Made by a program: the position numbers and the translations under genes. Shown here one piece after another: positions 1-7,598 of a DNA stretch of 10,303 bases. The stretch covers positions 1 through 10,303 of the forward strand of contig JBOEGR010000066.1 of assembly GCA_050633525.1 (NCBI GenBank), given 5' to 3'. The stretch comes from CANLBN01 sp050633525. GTDB lineage: Bacteria; Pseudomonadota; Gammaproteobacteria; Pseudomonadales; Cellvibrionaceae. The notes beneath the pieces were generated by a model. It was not told where the DNA came from and made no database searches. It saw only the letters and a program-made list of their open reading frames with translations. Numbering within the stretch: the first letter of the stretch is position 1; every line of letters begins with the position of its first letter.

Positions 1-301
1 CGTTTCCCGCTCCAAATTTTCTAGTGTTTTCACTCACTTAGAATCTTTAAGATTGATTGCCTATTGAAATATATGGGCATCAATTCTTATTTCACTCTTA
101 ATAACTCCCTCCTAAGTTTTTTAGTATCGCTTTCATCAATGTTCTTAGAAGCTTGTTAGACGTTCTTTATGGCGTCTCATCGTAAATTGGTACGGTTAAA
201 TTAAAAGCCATCTTAAAAATAATTGGTTACTTAGCACGCTTTGATCATAGTTACTCGAATGTACATGCAAGCTCTGCTCACCATGCCTTTAACCCCTTAA
301 G
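1..301. other. Left flank, no supported gene
   Basis: This 301-base AT-rich stretch lies downstream of tonB. Every frame is broken by stops within a short distance; the longest frame open at the left edge is about 20 codons on the plus strand (ending at 64-66) and resembles nothing I recognise. A weak inverted repeat (53-61 with 76-83, one bulged base) has no U-tract on either strand, so I do not call a terminator. The end of the minus-strand operon transcript is therefore not visible. Confidence 0.6.
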
Positions 302-1078
302 TTAATTCAGTTTAAATACAACTGGAACAATAAACGTAAAGCGTGTTTTATTATTTTGAATTTCTTTGGGTACAGGCGGTAGGGGGGAGGCCTTTTTGAT
401 CATTCTGATGGTGGCTTTATTCAGGCTTTGATAAATAGAGGCTTTAATGATGTTTTGTGAGAGTACATTGCCTTCTCTATCAATGGTGATCTTTAACTCG
501 ATAATATCTTGCTGTCCTTTTCTTTTTGCTATGGATGGGTAGCGTTTATAACGCTGAAGCCAAGCAACTAGGTTGTTCTCATAAGATGATTGTATTTCAG
601 GCTTGGCTTTAGCTAAAGAGCTGGTATTAGAGGTCGTATTGGCAGAGAGAGTCGTGCTGGAGTCTGCCGCAAGCGTTTCTTCGGTACTCGTATTGTTATT
701 TGTTCTTGGCTTTACTTTTGGCTTTGCTATTGGTTCAGGAGGGGGTTCAAGAATAGCTTTAGGAGTTGCAGCAGGTATTGGCTGAGCGAGTGGTTTCGGT
801 ATTGTTTTCGCAATAGTTTTACGCAGAACGGGTTGTTTTATGATGGGCTTGGGCTTTGCGGGTGTCGGTGTGGATTTAGCGACGGCTGGAGCGGGTTGCG
901 AGAATGTTTTTAAACCTATCTTGATGCTAGTCGATACCGCTTCTTTAGTTGGAGGTAAGGCTTGTGGCACTGAGTAATGTAAGAAAACGCCCAGATGTAA
1001 AGCAATAGCAAGCATAATCGCCACTAAGCCTGTTAGTGGCTTGATTGTTGATGATCTTGGAATTAATGTGTGACTCAT
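302..1078 (-). CDS. tonB: TonB-family energy transducer
   Basis: A 258-residue TonB protein that would carry the proton-motive-force signal from the inner membrane to an outer-membrane receptor. It has a short cytoplasmic N-terminus, one transmembrane helix at about residues 15-35 with a histidine (His28) as in the TonB anchor helix, a proline/lysine-rich periplasmic spacer at about 60-125, a Ser/Thr/Asn-rich stretch at 127-158, and a TonB C-terminal domain at about 165-258. The C-terminal domain shows the family's YP (180-181), the 'ITIDREGNV' strand (197-205) and 'SPLPPVP' (231-237). It is the last gene of the eight-gene minus-strand unit, 66 bases after the second exbD. The natural partner is the receptor at 7729-9852. 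No good ribosome binding site precedes the start; a six-codon mini-ORF overlaps it. Confidence 0.93.
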   Translation of the reverse strand: MSHTLIPRSSTIKPLTGLVAIMLAIALHLGVFLHYSVPQALPPTKEAVSTSIKIGLKTFSQPAPAVAKSTPTPAKPKPIIKQPVLRKTIAKTIPKPLAQPIPAATPKAILEPPPEPIAKPKVKPRTNNNTSTEETLAADSSTTLSANTTSNTSSLAKAKPEIQSSYENNLVAWLQRYKRYPSIAKRKGQQDIIELKITIDREGNVLSQNIIKASIYQSLNKATIRMIKKASPLPPVPKEIQNNKTRFTFIVPVVFKLN

Positions 1079-1095
1079 TGATGAAAATTAACCAT
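1075..1095 (-). other. Six-codon mini-ORF overlapping the tonB start
   Basis: In the 66-base gap before tonB, an ATG at 1093-1095, preceded by AAGG six bases upstream on the minus strand, opens six codons (MVNFHQ). Its TGA overlaps the tonB ATG as ATGA. The tonB start has no clear Shine-Dalgarno sequence of its own, so translational coupling is possible. A chance occurrence is equally plausible for something this short. Confidence 0.2.
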
Positions 1096-1144
1096 TTTAT
1101 GCCTTGCTTTTGATAAGCTGTTTTTAACCAGTGTTTTTTATAGG

Positions 1145-1558
1145 CTACTCACTACTGGCGACTGTTAATAGTCTTATTGATTGTAGGCCCGTTGTGCTCA
1201 ATGTTTCCATAGTGGTAATAAGGTCTTGAGATTTAACATTTTCATCCGCTTTTAATTGGACAACTAATGGGGTAACAGTGACCTTATCTGCCAGCTTATT
1301 TTTAATCAGCTCGACTAGCTCGTTATCGGAGTAGCGGGTTGTTCCTATTGCGAGTTCACCGTTGGCATTCATTAGCACGATCATATTGTCTCTATTAGCT
1401 TTGCTATCTACCCTTGCTTCCGGCACGGTCACATTAAATAGATCAGGTTTGGTAAATGCACCTGCCAACATAAAAAAGATCAATAATAAAAACACAATAT
1501 TGATGAGTGGGAGTATACTTTCAAATTCTTGTTTTTTTTCAGGTTCAATAATGTCCAT
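1145..1558 (-). CDS. exbD: ExbD/TolR-family protein lacking the conserved Asp (second ExbD)
   Basis: A 137-residue ExbD/TolR protein with one transmembrane helix at about residues 15-35 and a periplasmic domain at about 42-137. ExbD normally works in the ExbB-ExbD motor, where an aspartate in the helix carries protons. Here the helix reads 'LPLINIVF' with Asn20 (codon AAT, complement of 1499-1501) where the family has Asp in 'PLIDIVF'; the neighbouring ExbD keeps Asp20 at the same position. The frame is intact and the periplasmic domain complete, so this is not an obvious pseudogene. Its start overlaps the stop of the first exbD by one base (TAATG). It may be a structural partner in an asymmetric ExbD pair, but that is inference. 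Confidence 0.9.
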   Translation of the reverse strand: MDIIEPEKKQEFESILPLINIVFLLLIFFMLAGAFTKPDLFNVTVPEARVDSKANRDNMIVLMNANGELAIGTTRYSDNELVELIKNKLADKVTVTPLVVQLKADENVKSQDLITTMETLSTTGLQSIRLLTVASSE

Positions 1559-1956
1559 TAGCGTTTGTCTTTGAGTAATGAAATATTTGGGCCAGCCACT
1601 TTGCCAACAACATCTAATACACTAACTAATTGTTGTAGTGGTAAATCACGGGCAGGTTTAATGAGCACCAGGTGATCAGGTTGTTGCTGTATTTGTGTAT
1701 TGACACGGGAGACAATCATATCCAGTGAAAGCGCTTGCTCATTCAGTGTATATTGTTGGTCAAAGCCAACCGTAATAAGACTTTGAGATGTTAGCTCAAG
1801 AGGTAAAGCTTCCGATTCTTTAATACCTAGCTCAATAAATTTCCATTTGGCAAAACTAGAGGCCAACATAAAGAAGACTAACAGAATAAAGACCACATCA
1901 ATCAGTGGTGTCAGGCTAATTAAATTGCGCTGTTTAGGTTTTTCAGAAATTTCCAT
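1558..1956 (-). CDS. exbD: ExbD/TolR-family proton channel subunit (first ExbD)
   Basis: A 132-residue ExbD. It has a short cytoplasmic N-terminus, a single transmembrane helix at about residues 13-35 ('LTPLIDVVFILLVFFML') and a periplasmic domain at about 40-132. Asp20 sits at the position of the essential proton-carrying aspartate of ExbD (Asp25 in the E. coli protein). With ExbB it would form the inner-membrane motor that energises TonB. It starts 15 bases after exbB with no clear ribosome binding site, so coupling to exbB translation is likely. Length is normal for the family. ExbD rather than TolR is chosen because a TonB gene follows and no TolA, TolB or Pal gene is nearby. Confidence 0.93.
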   Translation of the reverse strand: MEISEKPKQRNLISLTPLIDVVFILLVFFMLASSFAKWKFIELGIKESEALPLELTSQSLITVGFDQQYTLNEQALSLDMIVSRVNTQIQQQPDHLVLIKPARDLPLQQLVSVLDVVGKVAGPNISLLKDKR

Positions 1957-1971
1957 AGGGTTAATTAGCTA

Positions 1972-2835
1972 TTAAACTATTAAGTTCTCAGAGGTTTTTT
2001 CTGTTTTGTTTTCTATATGGCTTTCTACACTCTTTTTATCGGTAAGCACTTTTTTATGAGAGTCGTTATTGTTAACAACAGGGTGGGCTGCTGAGGTAAA
2101 CACTTGTGTCATGGTGTCTTCCATCACCAGTTTAAAGCGCTCGATAAGTTGCTCCAACCAATTTAATGCCACCACTGTTGGTATAGCGACCACAAGCCCT
2201 GCTGCGGTTGTCAGTAAAGCTTCCCAGATACCACCAGACAGTATGGCGGGGTCAATGGTTGAACCTGCCCCTTGTAGTTTTTGAAACGCTTCAATCATTC
2301 CCAGTACCGTGCCTAGTAAGCCTAATAGGGGACTTAAGGTTGCGATCACTTCTAGGATTTTTAAATAAGAGCGTGCATTCGCCAGCTCACGTTTCGCAAT
2401 ACGCATGGTTTCTTCTCGAGCAATGGCATCATCGGTATGATTGCTTTTTAAAGAAATAGCGGTTTCAAGTACGCGAGCAATAGGGTTACGTGTTTTATTT
2501 AATGTAATTAGAGCATCATCACTTTTGTGATTACGCCAATATGTCAGCGCGGCATGAATTATTTTATAACGGCTGATATCCGCCCAATAAAATTGCCAGC
2601 ATTTTAGTAAAAAAACAGTCACAGCAACGAGTGATATCAGCATCAAAATGGCAATAACTGGTCCACCCGCGCTGAGCAATGATTCTAAGAGGTTTATATT
2701 AAACAGCCCAGTTGTTGAGCTTGGGTCAAGCGTTGTTGTAATCGTTGCCGCTGCGTCAAGATCAGTTGGGTTATTTGTTATCGTTTGCGTGCTCGTTGAG
2801 CTAAGGTTGGCATCGCTGTTTTGCTGGAAAGACAT
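1972..2835 (-). CDS. exbB: ExbB/TolQ/MotA-family proton channel protein
   Basis: A 287-residue ExbB-type protein, the channel scaffold of the TonB motor. Residues 1-50 form a Ser/Thr/Asn-rich N-terminal extension, probably periplasmic. Transmembrane helix 1 is at about 58-80, followed by a cytoplasmic charged region, helix 2 at about 161-185 ('LSPLLGLLGTVLGMIEAF', with Thr176) and helix 3 at about 203-227 ('WEALLTTAAGLVVAIPT', with Glu205 and Thr209/210). These polar residues match those lining the ExbB channel. A charged C-terminal tail follows (about 251-287). It begins 12 bases after the ATPase gene, which ties the TonB motor to the ABC importer in one unit. The ribosome binding site is weak (AGG about 12 bases upstream). 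Confidence 0.94.
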   Translation of the reverse strand: MSFQQNSDANLSSTSTQTITNNPTDLDAAATITTTLDPSSTTGLFNINLLESLLSAGGPVIAILMLISLVAVTVFLLKCWQFYWADISRYKIIHAALTYWRNHKSDDALITLNKTRNPIARVLETAISLKSNHTDDAIAREETMRIAKRELANARSYLKILEVIATLSPLLGLLGTVLGMIEAFQKLQGAGSTIDPAILSGGIWEALLTTAAGLVVAIPTVVALNWLEQLIERFKLVMEDTMTQVFTSAAHPVVNNNDSHKKVLTDKKSVESHIENKTEKTSENLIV

Positions 2836-2847
2836 AATGAATGAGGC

Positions 2848-4260
2848 CTATGAGTAATCGGTAGATAATGTTAAGACTTTGTCACAACGCTTTTGAATCA
2901 TATGGTGATCATGGCTAACAAGCATGACTGCGCAATGGGTTTCTTTTGCGACTTCAACCAGTAATGCGCTTATCTCTTTAGCCGTTATGGGGTCTAGTCG
3001 TGAGGTGGGTTCATCGGCAAATAAAAAAACAGGCTTTAACAATAAGGCGCGCAGTAAACAGAAGCGCTGTAGTTCGCCACCTGATACATTACTTGCCGAG
3101 CGTTGTAATAAAGTATCGTTAAGATCTAAGCGCTTCATTAATTGAGTAACGTCACCCGGTTTTATTCCATAATGTTTAACGAGGTCATGCAGTAGTGTGT
3201 GTAAGCTGACACTATGTGTCACCGCGGAAGTAGGGTCTTGATACAACTTTTGCCAGCGATAGGGTGCGGTTTGATTATGTCGTGTGATGGTTCCAGACAG
3301 TGCAGGAATAAGACCCAGTAAGGTGTCGCCTAAGGTGCTTTTTCCGCAACCACTGTCACCAACAATACCAATGACTTCCCCTGACTGAACCGTCAGTGAT
3401 AAATCATTTAAGAGTGGGCGATTGTTTCTCCCAATAGCCAGTTGTTCAATACTTAATACGGGGGATGATGTTGTGTGTGTTGTTTCTTTATTGCTGCTTG
3501 GCTCAATTGTTTCCCATTGCTGTGGATCGGCAGCAATTAAGGTGCGTGTATAGTGATGTTTAGCTTGCTGGAAAATAGTATGACTGCTGCCTTCTTCCAC
3601 TAGATGGCCATCTTTAATTACCAGTACTCGTCCATCCACTTGGCGTGCGACGTCAATATCGTGAGTAATCAGCAGTAATGCTCCACCTTCCGTTTGGCTG
3701 AGTAGCTCTTGAACGACTTGATTGCGTCGTGATGTATCTAAACCTTTTGTTGGTTCGTCGGCCAGCAGCAAGCTTGCACCACCAGCCATAGCACAGGCAA
3801 GTGCGACGCGTTGGGCCATTCCTCCAGAAAGTTCATGTACGCGCTGCTTGCCACTATACCCTAAGCCGAGAGCCTGTAAACGTTGGTGTGCTTGCTCTTT
3901 AGCCCCCTGAGCAGTGTGTTTGGCAACAAGACGATAGGTACTTGCGAGCTGGTGTTGAACGGGCATTAATGGATCGAGCGAGTCCCACGGCTCCTGAGGC
4001 AATAGACTCATCTGCCTTCCCCAAAGACGGCGCTGTAAAACGTCATCTTTAATGACTTGATCAAATAAATTGAGTTCACCGCTGAGAGATAATTGTGGCG
4101 ATAAGTTTCCCATAATGGCTTGTGCAATTAAACTTTTCCCTGCCCCTGTTTGACCTAATATAACCAATCGTTCTTTTTGATTTATCTCAAAAGAAATAGC
4201 TTGTAGTAGGCATTTTTCAGGTGCATGTATAGAGAGGTTTTTAACACGTAATAAATTCAT
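2848..4260 (-). CDS. ABC importer ATPase with two fused nucleotide-binding domains (Dpp/Opp/Nik type)
   Basis: A 470-residue protein with two complete ABC ATPase domains, doing the work that DppD and DppF (or NikD and NikE) do as separate proteins. Domain 1 has Walker A GQTGAGKS (36-43), a Q-loop at 'LPQEPWDSLDP' (87-97), signature LSGGM (144-148), Walker B ending ADEP (167-170) and switch His200. Domain 2 has Walker A GDSGCGKS (301-308), Q-loop 'YQDPTS' (340-345), signature VSGGE (392-396), Walker B ending ADEP (415-418) and His450. Both sites look catalytically complete. I start at 4260 because this ATG overlaps the permease stop as TAATG; a start at 4338 would add 26 residues lying wholly over the permease. 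It would sit on the cytoplasmic face of the two permeases. Confidence 0.93.
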   Translation of the reverse strand: MNLLRVKNLSIHAPEKCLLQAISFEINQKERLVILGQTGAGKSLIAQAIMGNLSPQLSLSGELNLFDQVIKDDVLQRRLWGRQMSLLPQEPWDSLDPLMPVQHQLASTYRLVAKHTAQGAKEQAHQRLQALGLGYSGKQRVHELSGGMAQRVALACAMAGGASLLLADEPTKGLDTSRRNQVVQELLSQTEGGALLLITHDIDVARQVDGRVLVIKDGHLVEEGSSHTIFQQAKHHYTRTLIAADPQQWETIEPSSNKETTHTTSSPVLSIEQLAIGRNNRPLLNDLSLTVQSGEVIGIVGDSGCGKSTLGDTLLGLIPALSGTITRHNQTAPYRWQKLYQDPTSAVTHSVSLHTLLHDLVKHYGIKPGDVTQLMKRLDLNDTLLQRSASNVSGGELQRFCLLRALLLKPVFLFADEPTSRLDPITAKEISALLVEVAKETHCAVMLVSHDHHMIQKRCDKVLTLSTDYS

Positions 4261-5072
4261 TATGTTTTTACTCTCCCCAATAAGTGACAGCTGAGTACCA
4301 GCAGGGCTAACACCAATAAAGGCTGTACTAGTAACCAAGGTGCGTCACTGTAATAAGGGAAGTGTTCGACAATCATCAGTCCTAGTTCTGCCAATGGCGG
4401 TTGTATACCGACATATACAAAGCCTAAGGAAGCCATCATTAATACGGCATTGGCTGCACCAAAAGCGGCAATGGTAATTAATGACGGTGCAATAGCGGGC
4501 CAGAAATGCCGAATAAAAATATAAGTGTTCCCAAAGCCCATTAAGCGTGAAGATTCAACTTCGGGAGAGTTCGCCAAGCGTTGAGTGATCGCTCTTGTGA
4601 CTCGGAAATAATCAATCCATTGAATCAATGAAATAGCAAAATAAATCATCAAGAAAGAGCCGGGCACGATAGCCGCAAGAATTAAGACTAAAACGAGACC
4701 GGGTAAGGCTAAAATAAGCGTCACAACAATATCTAACAAGCGATCCAGCCACTTAGGCCCGATAGCACTGATAACACCTAAGAAAACACCCACAACAGTA
4801 GAGGTGAGTACACACAGAAAAGCTAACCATAAAGACAGTTGAAGTGCATCCGCTAAACGCAGCCACATGTTGCGGCCAAAATGATCGGTGCCTAACCAGT
4901 ATTCACCATTAGGTGTGCTTAATACTTCACTTAAGTCTTGGGATGAAGAATCGCCTTCCATTAGCAAGGGCGCACCGATGGCGTATACCACCAATAATGC
5001 GAATAAAACTAACCCCCATCTTTGTGGAGTGTTTAGTGTGCCGAGTTTTTTTAGTAACAGTATTTTTCTCAT
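4260..5072 (-). CDS. ABC importer permease, DppC/NikC/OppC type
   Basis: A 270-residue inner-membrane permease of the peptide/nickel ABC family. It shows an N-terminal helix at about 19-37, the family hallmark 'LGTDHFGRNMWLR' (60-72) before the core, several helices between about 78 and 265, and the ATPase-coupling EAA-type loop at about 171-192 ('VESSRLMGFGNTY'). 'SLGFVYVGIQPP' (215-226) is also characteristic of the DppC side. It forms a heterodimer with the permease encoded just upstream. The start at 5072 is chosen because its ATG overlaps the upstream stop as TAATG; a start at 5111 would only add 13 residues overlapping that gene. The C-terminus is short and lacks the usual final 'DPR'-type ending of DppC proteins. 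Confidence 0.93.
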   Translation of the reverse strand: MRKILLLKKLGTLNTPQRWGLVLFALLVVYAIGAPLLMEGDSSSQDLSEVLSTPNGEYWLGTDHFGRNMWLRLADALQLSLWLAFLCVLTSTVVGVFLGVISAIGPKWLDRLLDIVVTLILALPGLVLVLILAAIVPGSFLMIYFAISLIQWIDYFRVTRAITQRLANSPEVESSRLMGFGNTYIFIRHFWPAIAPSLITIAAFGAANAVLMMASLGFVYVGIQPPLAELGLMIVEHFPYYSDAPWLLVQPLLVLALLVLSCHLLGRVKT

Positions 5073-6007
5073 TATCTTACATTTCCACCGCGCGGATCCA
5101 AGTAGTAACACGCAAGGTCAACCAAAGTATTGAGAAGCACAAACAAGGCGCCCATCATTAACGCAGCGCCCTGAATAACAGGAATATCTCGTGAAAAAAT
5201 AGCGTGAGCTAAACCATGGCCAATACCGGGCCATGAAAAAAGTGATTCAATCATCACTACGCCTTCTATCACAGTAATTAATTGCACGCCAAAAAATGCC
5301 ACTAAAGGTACGGCAATATTACGCATGCCATGGTGAACAAACGCTTGCCACTTTGATAAGCCTTTGGTTTGTGCAAATTCATAAAAAGACGCATTAAAAA
5401 CACGTTTTGCTTCTACGGAAACTACTCGGTTAGAGACGGCAGCTAGGCTGAGTGCGAGTGTGAGAGCGGGCAAAACCAAATGCGCCGGTGTGCCAAAACC
5501 AGCTACTGGCAGCCAATTGAGTTCAAGTGCAAAAATAACAATAGCCAATAAACCAATGACAAAGACGGGTAGGGCGCGTATAGCAATCGATAACATTAGG
5601 GTAAGACGATCCAGCCAGCCTCGCCAATAAGCTGTCGCTAATCCAAGCGGTATGGCAATCAGTGCAGCGATTAATATACCCACAAATGCGAGTAACAATG
5701 AATGCCCTAGCATGTGCCATAATTCATCGGCAACGGGCATTCCGCTGACCAAGGAATCACCTAAGTTCCATTGTAATAAATCCAATAACCAACGCCAGTA
5801 AGCTAACCAAGCGCCTTGATCTAAGCCTAACTCACTACGGACGAGGTCGGCTGCTTGTGAATCTACAGCGTCTTGACCATAACGGCCCGCTGCAATTCGG
5901 TAAGCCATATCGCCCGGTAGTGCTCGCATTAATAAAAAAGTGAGTGTACCCACACCCCAAGAAACCGCCAGCAGTTGCAAACAGCGTTTGAATAATAGTG
6001 CTCGCAT
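5072..6007 (-). CDS. ABC importer permease, DppB/NikB/OppB type
   Basis: A 311-residue inner-membrane permease of the peptide/nickel ABC family. It has an N-terminal helix at about 9-28 followed by 'RALPGD' (28-33), a periplasmic segment, 'WNLGDSLVSGMPV' (80-92) leading into the core helices, an EAA-type loop at about 209-230 ('YEFAQTKGLSKWQAF'), 'IESLFSWPGIG' (253-263) and a 'YYLDPRG' end (301-307). All are hallmarks of DppB-type permeases, and the length is normal. Its ATG overlaps the stop of the binding-protein gene as TAATG, and GGAAA a few bases upstream can serve as ribosome binding site. It pairs with the DppC-type permease encoded next. Confidence 0.94.
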   Translation of the reverse strand: MRALLFKRCLQLLAVSWGVGTLTFLLMRALPGDMAYRIAAGRYGQDAVDSQAADLVRSELGLDQGAWLAYWRWLLDLLQWNLGDSLVSGMPVADELWHMLGHSLLLAFVGILIAALIAIPLGLATAYWRGWLDRLTLMLSIAIRALPVFVIGLLAIVIFALELNWLPVAGFGTPAHLVLPALTLALSLAAVSNRVVSVEAKRVFNASFYEFAQTKGLSKWQAFVHHGMRNIAVPLVAFFGVQLITVIEGVVMIESLFSWPGIGHGLAHAIFSRDIPVIQGAALMMGALFVLLNTLVDLACYYLDPRGGNVR

Positions 6008-7542
6008 TAGCGTTTCCAGCGTAAGCTGTTGAGATGGTAGCTTCTCTCATAAGGGTCAAATTGAAAGCCTTCAATACGTTTTCCTACGACTGTCTGTTGC
6101 ACATAATACGCGATAGGGATTAAGGGCTTTTCTTGATATATAGCCGTGGTTATTTGCTGTGCTTGTGTAAAGTATTGTTTAGCGTCGGCTTCTTGTATTA
6201 GGTTGTTTAATGTTGTTTGGATGGTTGGATTAGACCAATTCATACTTCCCCAATCACCACCAGAATGTTGACCGAAATCTTTTATTAAAACCCCTAGAGG
6301 GTCCGCAATATAGCCATAGTTACGTGCCATCAGCGCCACTTCCAATGAACCATCTTGATGCCCCGCTGGGATAGCGCTAGAATTAGTGATACTCACAGTG
6401 AGTTTGATACCTAGTTTTTTCCATTGGTCTTGAATCGCTGTAGCAATGGTAGGTAGCTCTGGTCGATCGGCATAAGTAGTGAGGGTTAGAGCAAAAATTT
6501 TTCCGTCTTTTTCAAACCAATTCTGTGCCCCTTTTTTCCAGCCTACTGCTCTAAGCAAATCCTTTGCACGCTGCAAATTATAGTCAGCGCCTTCTTGATT
6601 GAGGTGCCAATCCTTCATAGAGGGAGGCAGTAACTGATCACTTGCGGCTTGTGGTGATTTTAAAATAGCAGTGGCAATCCCCTTTCTATTAATACTGACA
6701 CTCAATGCTTCACGTACACGTTCGTCTTTGAGTAGTGGATGCTCTAGGTTGAGTTTTAGAGCTAAGGTTCTGGGTAAATCAGATTGAATAACCGATACGC
6801 CCGGTAAGCGCTTTAGCATTGGTATAGCAGCGGGATCAATACCAAAAACAATATCAGACTGACCACTGCGAGCCTGTAATACCCGCGCTTCGGCCCTGTG
6901 ACCTGTTAGGTAGCTAGCATATTCAATCGAGGCTTTTTGTCCCCAATATTGGTCGAAGCGCTTAACAATGAGTTTATGAGGAATAGCCACTTCGTAAGTG
7001 GAAAAAGGTCCTGTGCCGATCAAACGGGTGACTTCTCCGGCCTCATTGATAGCGCTAGGAGCAACAATTGAGGCAGAGTGGTGGGCTAAAACAGCACCCA
7101 GTGGGCGGTAGGGTTGCGTTAAGGTAATACGAATTCGGTGAGTGTCAATAGCCTCAATACTTTGAATTTCTACTTTTTTTAGTGCGCTAGGTTTTGTTCT
7201 AATTAAGTTGAGGTTATCGACCACGATTTGTGAATTTAACGGAGTTGTATCATGAAATATGACGTCATCACGAAGGGTAAGCTCCCATATTTTGCCGTCA
7301 TTTTTTACACTCCACTCACTTGCTAACCCGGGAGTTAATTGCCCCGACTGATCAACATTAATTAACGTTTCCAAAATCTGCATACGGTTAAAGGAATAGC
7401 CACTACGTGTCGGATCTAAGCTCGGTATTTCAAACATACCGTGAATTCTTACCGTATTTTTTTGAGTGGGGGTAGCTAAGGCTGCTTGAAGTGGATAAAG
7501 CAAGTGAGTGGTAATTAATACATATAAAAAGCGATGAAGCAT
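6007..7542 (-). CDS. Periplasmic solute-binding protein, family 5 (peptide/nickel/metallophore type)
   Basis: A 511-residue binding protein for the ABC importer encoded directly downstream. Residues 1-23 look like a Sec signal peptide (probable cleavage after 'ALA'); no lipobox is seen, so it should be a soluble periplasmic protein. Family-5 marks include 'PSLDP' (40-44), 'LTPGLASEW' (69-77), 'LRDDVIFHDTTPLN' (90-103), 'IGTGPF' (175-180), 'DQYWG' (197-201), 'VREALSVSINR' (276-286) and 'LLRAVGWKKG' (329-338). Overall feel is closer to NikA/CntA than to OppA. Where NikA and CntA, as I recall them, carry an RP-type motif with a ligand-binding arginine, this protein has 'LAHHSAS' (152-158). Substrate is unknown; context suggests a metal chelate. 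AGGA six bases before the ATG supports this start. It is the first gene of the operon. Confidence 0.93.
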   Translation of the reverse strand: MLHRFLYVLITTHLLYPLQAALATPTQKNTVRIHGMFEIPSLDPTRSGYSFNRMQILETLINVDQSGQLTPGLASEWSVKNDGKIWELTLRDDVIFHDTTPLNSQIVVDNLNLIRTKPSALKKVEIQSIEAIDTHRIRITLTQPYRPLGAVLAHHSASIVAPSAINEAGEVTRLIGTGPFSTYEVAIPHKLIVKRFDQYWGQKASIEYASYLTGHRAEARVLQARSGQSDIVFGIDPAAIPMLKRLPGVSVIQSDLPRTLALKLNLEHPLLKDERVREALSVSINRKGIATAILKSPQAASDQLLPPSMKDWHLNQEGADYNLQRAKDLLRAVGWKKGAQNWFEKDGKIFALTLTTYADRPELPTIATAIQDQWKKLGIKLTVSITNSSAIPAGHQDGSLEVALMARNYGYIADPLGVLIKDFGQHSGGDWGSMNWSNPTIQTTLNNLIQEADAKQYFTQAQQITTAIYQEKPLIPIAYYVQQTVVGKRIEGFQFDPYERSYHLNSLRWKR

Positions 7543-7581
7543 TGCAGATCCTAGCAGTAAAAATGTGACGGTTTATAAGTA

Positions 7582-7598
7582 ATCTATTGCCGATAGAT
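7582..7598. repeat. Inverted repeat ATCTAT-N5-ATAGAT
   Basis: Two perfect 6-base arms (7582-7587 and 7593-7598) separated by TGCCG lie immediately left of the Zur-like palindrome. The repeat overlaps the proposed -35 of the receptor promoter and sits about 40-56 bases upstream of the binding-protein start. It could be a second operator or part of the leader of the minus-strand transcript. The arms are short enough to arise by chance in AT-rich DNA. Confidence 0.3.

Noticed and set aside
53..83. Hairpin in the left flank as terminator of the minus-strand operon
   Set aside because: The stem is bulged and short, it lies more than 200 bases beyond the tonB stop, and no U-tract follows on the minus strand.
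154..160. GTTAGAC as an integron attC-like core site
   Set aside because: No matching RYYYAAC partner at a suitable distance, no folded attC structure and no integrase or cassette-like genes.
603..785. Plus-strand ORF of 60 codons over tonB
   Set aside because: It is the antisense shadow of the proline-rich TonB linker, low in complexity and without a recognisable domain. The other opposite-strand or shifted frames over the operon and receptor were dismissed on the same grounds.
1145..1956. TolQ-TolR-TolA (cell envelope) system in place of ExbB-ExbD-TonB
   Set aside because: There are two ExbD-like proteins, a protein with a clear TonB C-terminal domain, no TolB or Pal genes, and a divergent TonB-dependent receptor nearby.
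4261..4338. Longer N-terminus for the fused ATPase (start at 4338)
   Set aside because: The extra 26 residues lie wholly over the permease gene and precede the normal start of an ABC domain; the ATG at 4260 sits in a TAATG overlap like the other junctions.
5073..5111. Longer N-terminus for the DppC-type permease (start at 5111)
   Set aside because: It would add 13 residues overlapping the upstream permease; the ATG at 5072 fits the TAATG pattern.
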